Source: Alphaproteobacteria bacterium (GTDB lineage Bacteria; Pseudomonadota; Alphaproteobacteria; Micropepsales; Micropepsaceae). From it: a DNA stretch of 5,729 nucleotides. Where the stretch lies: assembly GCA_003246795.1 (NCBI GenBank), contig QKCS01000164.1, positions 1 through 5,729 on the forward strand, in the 5' to 3' direction. Of the stretch, positions 5,259 through 5,729 are shown one piece after another; positions within the stretch are counted from its first letter, which is position 1; every line of letters starts with the position of its first letter. The notes under the pieces were generated by a model. The model was not told where the DNA came from. It saw only the letters and a program-made list of their open reading frames with translations, and ran no database searches. The translations under genes were made by a program, and so were the position numbers.

Positions 5259-5360
5259 GATCAAATCCTGTGTCGCCTTCGCCGTGGGCTACGTTGAGGC
5301 CTGTGCCCGCGCCGGCAACGGCGACGCAGGATGCCCCGATTGAGTTCCGGTCGGCAGAGG

Positions 5361-5385
5361 AGCTTCTACTCTAGGCGGAGAAGCT
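5361..5385. repeat. Inverted repeat, 7-bp arms
   Basis: AGCTTCT (5361-5367) and AGAAGCT (5379-5385) are exact inverted copies separated by 11 bases. It lies about 100 bp upstream of the phasin-like start and could be a protein-binding site or a weak hairpin. No role is evident. Confidence 0.4.
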
Positions 5386-5492
5386 TTCCATTTTGCCAAA
5401 AGCAGCGGCCAATCCACGCTTGTTCCGGTCACTCCGACGGCCGGGCCGCTTGGGCCGCCGGGGTCGCGCTGCACATCCGCACCCGGACGCAC

Positions 5493-5512
5493 ATATTAAC
5501 TAATAAATAAAA
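5493..5512. other. AT-rich tract in GC-rich surroundings
   Basis: Nineteen of the 20 bases are A or T, in a window that is otherwise strongly GC-rich. Such tracts act as UP elements, curved DNA or sites for nucleoid proteins. It lies about 235 bp upstream of the phasin-like start, with no consensus promoter aligned to it. Confidence 0.4.
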
Positions 5513-5555
5513 GCGATGTTTTCCAGCGCTGATTGACCGGTCTGCGATCAAATAA

Positions 5556-5570
5556 GCGCCGCAGCGGCGC
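5556..5570 (-). terminator. Possible intrinsic terminator for an upstream minus-strand gene
   Basis: GCGCCG (5556-5561) and CGGCGC (5565-5570) form a perfect 6-bp GC stem with a 3-base loop. Read on the minus strand it is followed by TTATTT, a partial U-run. It would terminate transcripts entering from beyond the right edge of the window. The stem is short and the U-run interrupted. Confidence 0.35.
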
Positions 5571-5675
5571 ATTGCACAAGTTTCAATGTATTCAGAATCA
5601 TCACATGCATTTGGCCTGTTTGCCGAACGCGCGGGCGTGGACCGATTCGGCCGTTCGAATCAGGTCGCACCGGGA

Positions 5676-5694
5676 GCGCCGTGCCTCACGGCGC
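5676..5694. repeat. Perfect 8-bp hairpin over a possible stop codon
   Basis: GCGCCGTG (5676-5683) and CACGGCGC (5687-5694) pair exactly around a 3-base loop. The structure covers the proposed stop codon of the minus-strand fragment at the window edge. No U-run follows on either strand. Confidence 0.5.
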
Positions 5695-5729
5695 CGGACA
5701 GTGCGCGCCCGTCTTGATCCATTTGTCGG
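5686..5729 (-). CDS. Possible C-terminal fragment of an unidentified gene
   Basis: In one minus-strand frame the edge reads DKWIKTGAHCPAP and then TGA (plus 5686-5688). The composition looks like a natural C-terminus, and a hairpin with partial U-run follows about 116 bases later. Thirteen residues are too few to identify a family or to exclude chance. The other two minus frames also end within about 45 codons. Confidence 0.25.
   Translation of the reverse strand, partial: DKWIKTGAHCPAP

Larger units (their letters stand above)
5259..5685. other. Non-coding region upstream of the phasin-like gene
   Basis: These 427 bp contain no gene I can support. They hold an AT-rich tract (5493-5512), hairpins at 5361-5385, 5556-5570 and 5644-5661, and presumably the promoter of the phasin-like gene. 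A GGAAC-N17-CGTC arrangement on the minus strand (plus 5348 to 5323) resembles the alphaproteobacterial EcfG stress promoter with one mismatch in the -10 half; the evidence is weak. Confidence 0.5.

Noticed and set aside
4677..5297. Long plus-strand frames (4675-5127 and 4677-5297) opposite the phasin-like gene
   Set aside because: Their sequences lack a recognisable domain and are His/Arg/Leu- or Ser/Cys-rich. The minus-strand frame has a better Shine-Dalgarno site and a coherent helical protein.
5344..5430. Direct repeat GTTCCGGTC at 5344-5352 and 5422-5430
   Set aside because: Nine bases, two copies only, in GC-rich DNA; this can arise by chance and no function is suggested.
5289..5492. 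A 67-codon minus-strand frame with a GTG start
   Set aside because: It has no Shine-Dalgarno site, a Pro/Ala/Gly-rich sequence without secondary-structure pattern, and no recognisable family.
5653..5661. GTTCGAATC, which resembles a tRNA T-loop
   Set aside because: The flanking bases do not form a T-stem, no acceptor partner occurs about 60 bases upstream, and the motif is explained by the hairpin GATTCG/CGAATC at 5644-5661.

Overview
The window is GC-rich DNA with the codon use of a high-GC bacterium. Gene content (a molybdenum hydroxylase, a VOC-ArsR-SRPBCC cluster and a phasin-like protein) suggests an alphaproteobacterium, possibly Hyphomicrobiales. That placement is inference; no rRNA, tRNA or other lineage marker is present. 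I see no insertion sequence, integrase, CRISPR array or phage gene, and the window reads as ordinary chromosome.

Layout. (1) 2-983, plus strand: the last 40 codons of a molybdopterin-binding aldehyde/xanthine oxidoreductase large subunit, then a short-chain dehydrogenase 19 bp downstream, probably one transcript. (2) 980-2287, minus strand: a five-helix membrane protein with a TraB/TIKI-like domain predicted to face the periplasm. Its TAG stop and that of the dehydrogenase share one CTAG. (3) 2288-2465: a divergent intergenic region with two AT-rich palindromes and a candidate promoter. (4) 2466-4224, plus strand: a compact operon of VOC (glyoxalase-fold) protein, ArsR-type repressor, SRPBCC/AHSA1 protein and a small secreted protein. 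The first three reading frames overlap and the fourth follows after 18 bp. (5) 4232-4444, minus: an unrecognised 70-residue protein convergent with that operon. (6) 4445-4796: non-coding, with one strong hairpin. (7) 4797-5258, minus: a small helical phasin-like protein. (8) 5259-5685: non-coding, with several hairpins and an AT-rich tract. (9) 5686-5729, minus: possibly the last 13 codons of another gene.

The most coherent system is the VOC-ArsR-SRPBCC-secreted operon. Its ArsR protein lacks the usual cysteine metal site, and one of the two upstream palindromes overlaps the proposed -10 box, so autorepression is a reasonable model. The ligand and the substrates of the two enzyme-fold proteins cannot be read from sequence. 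The membrane-anchored TraB/TIKI-like protein is the most unusual single gene. I found no convincing evidence of an entirely new type of system.
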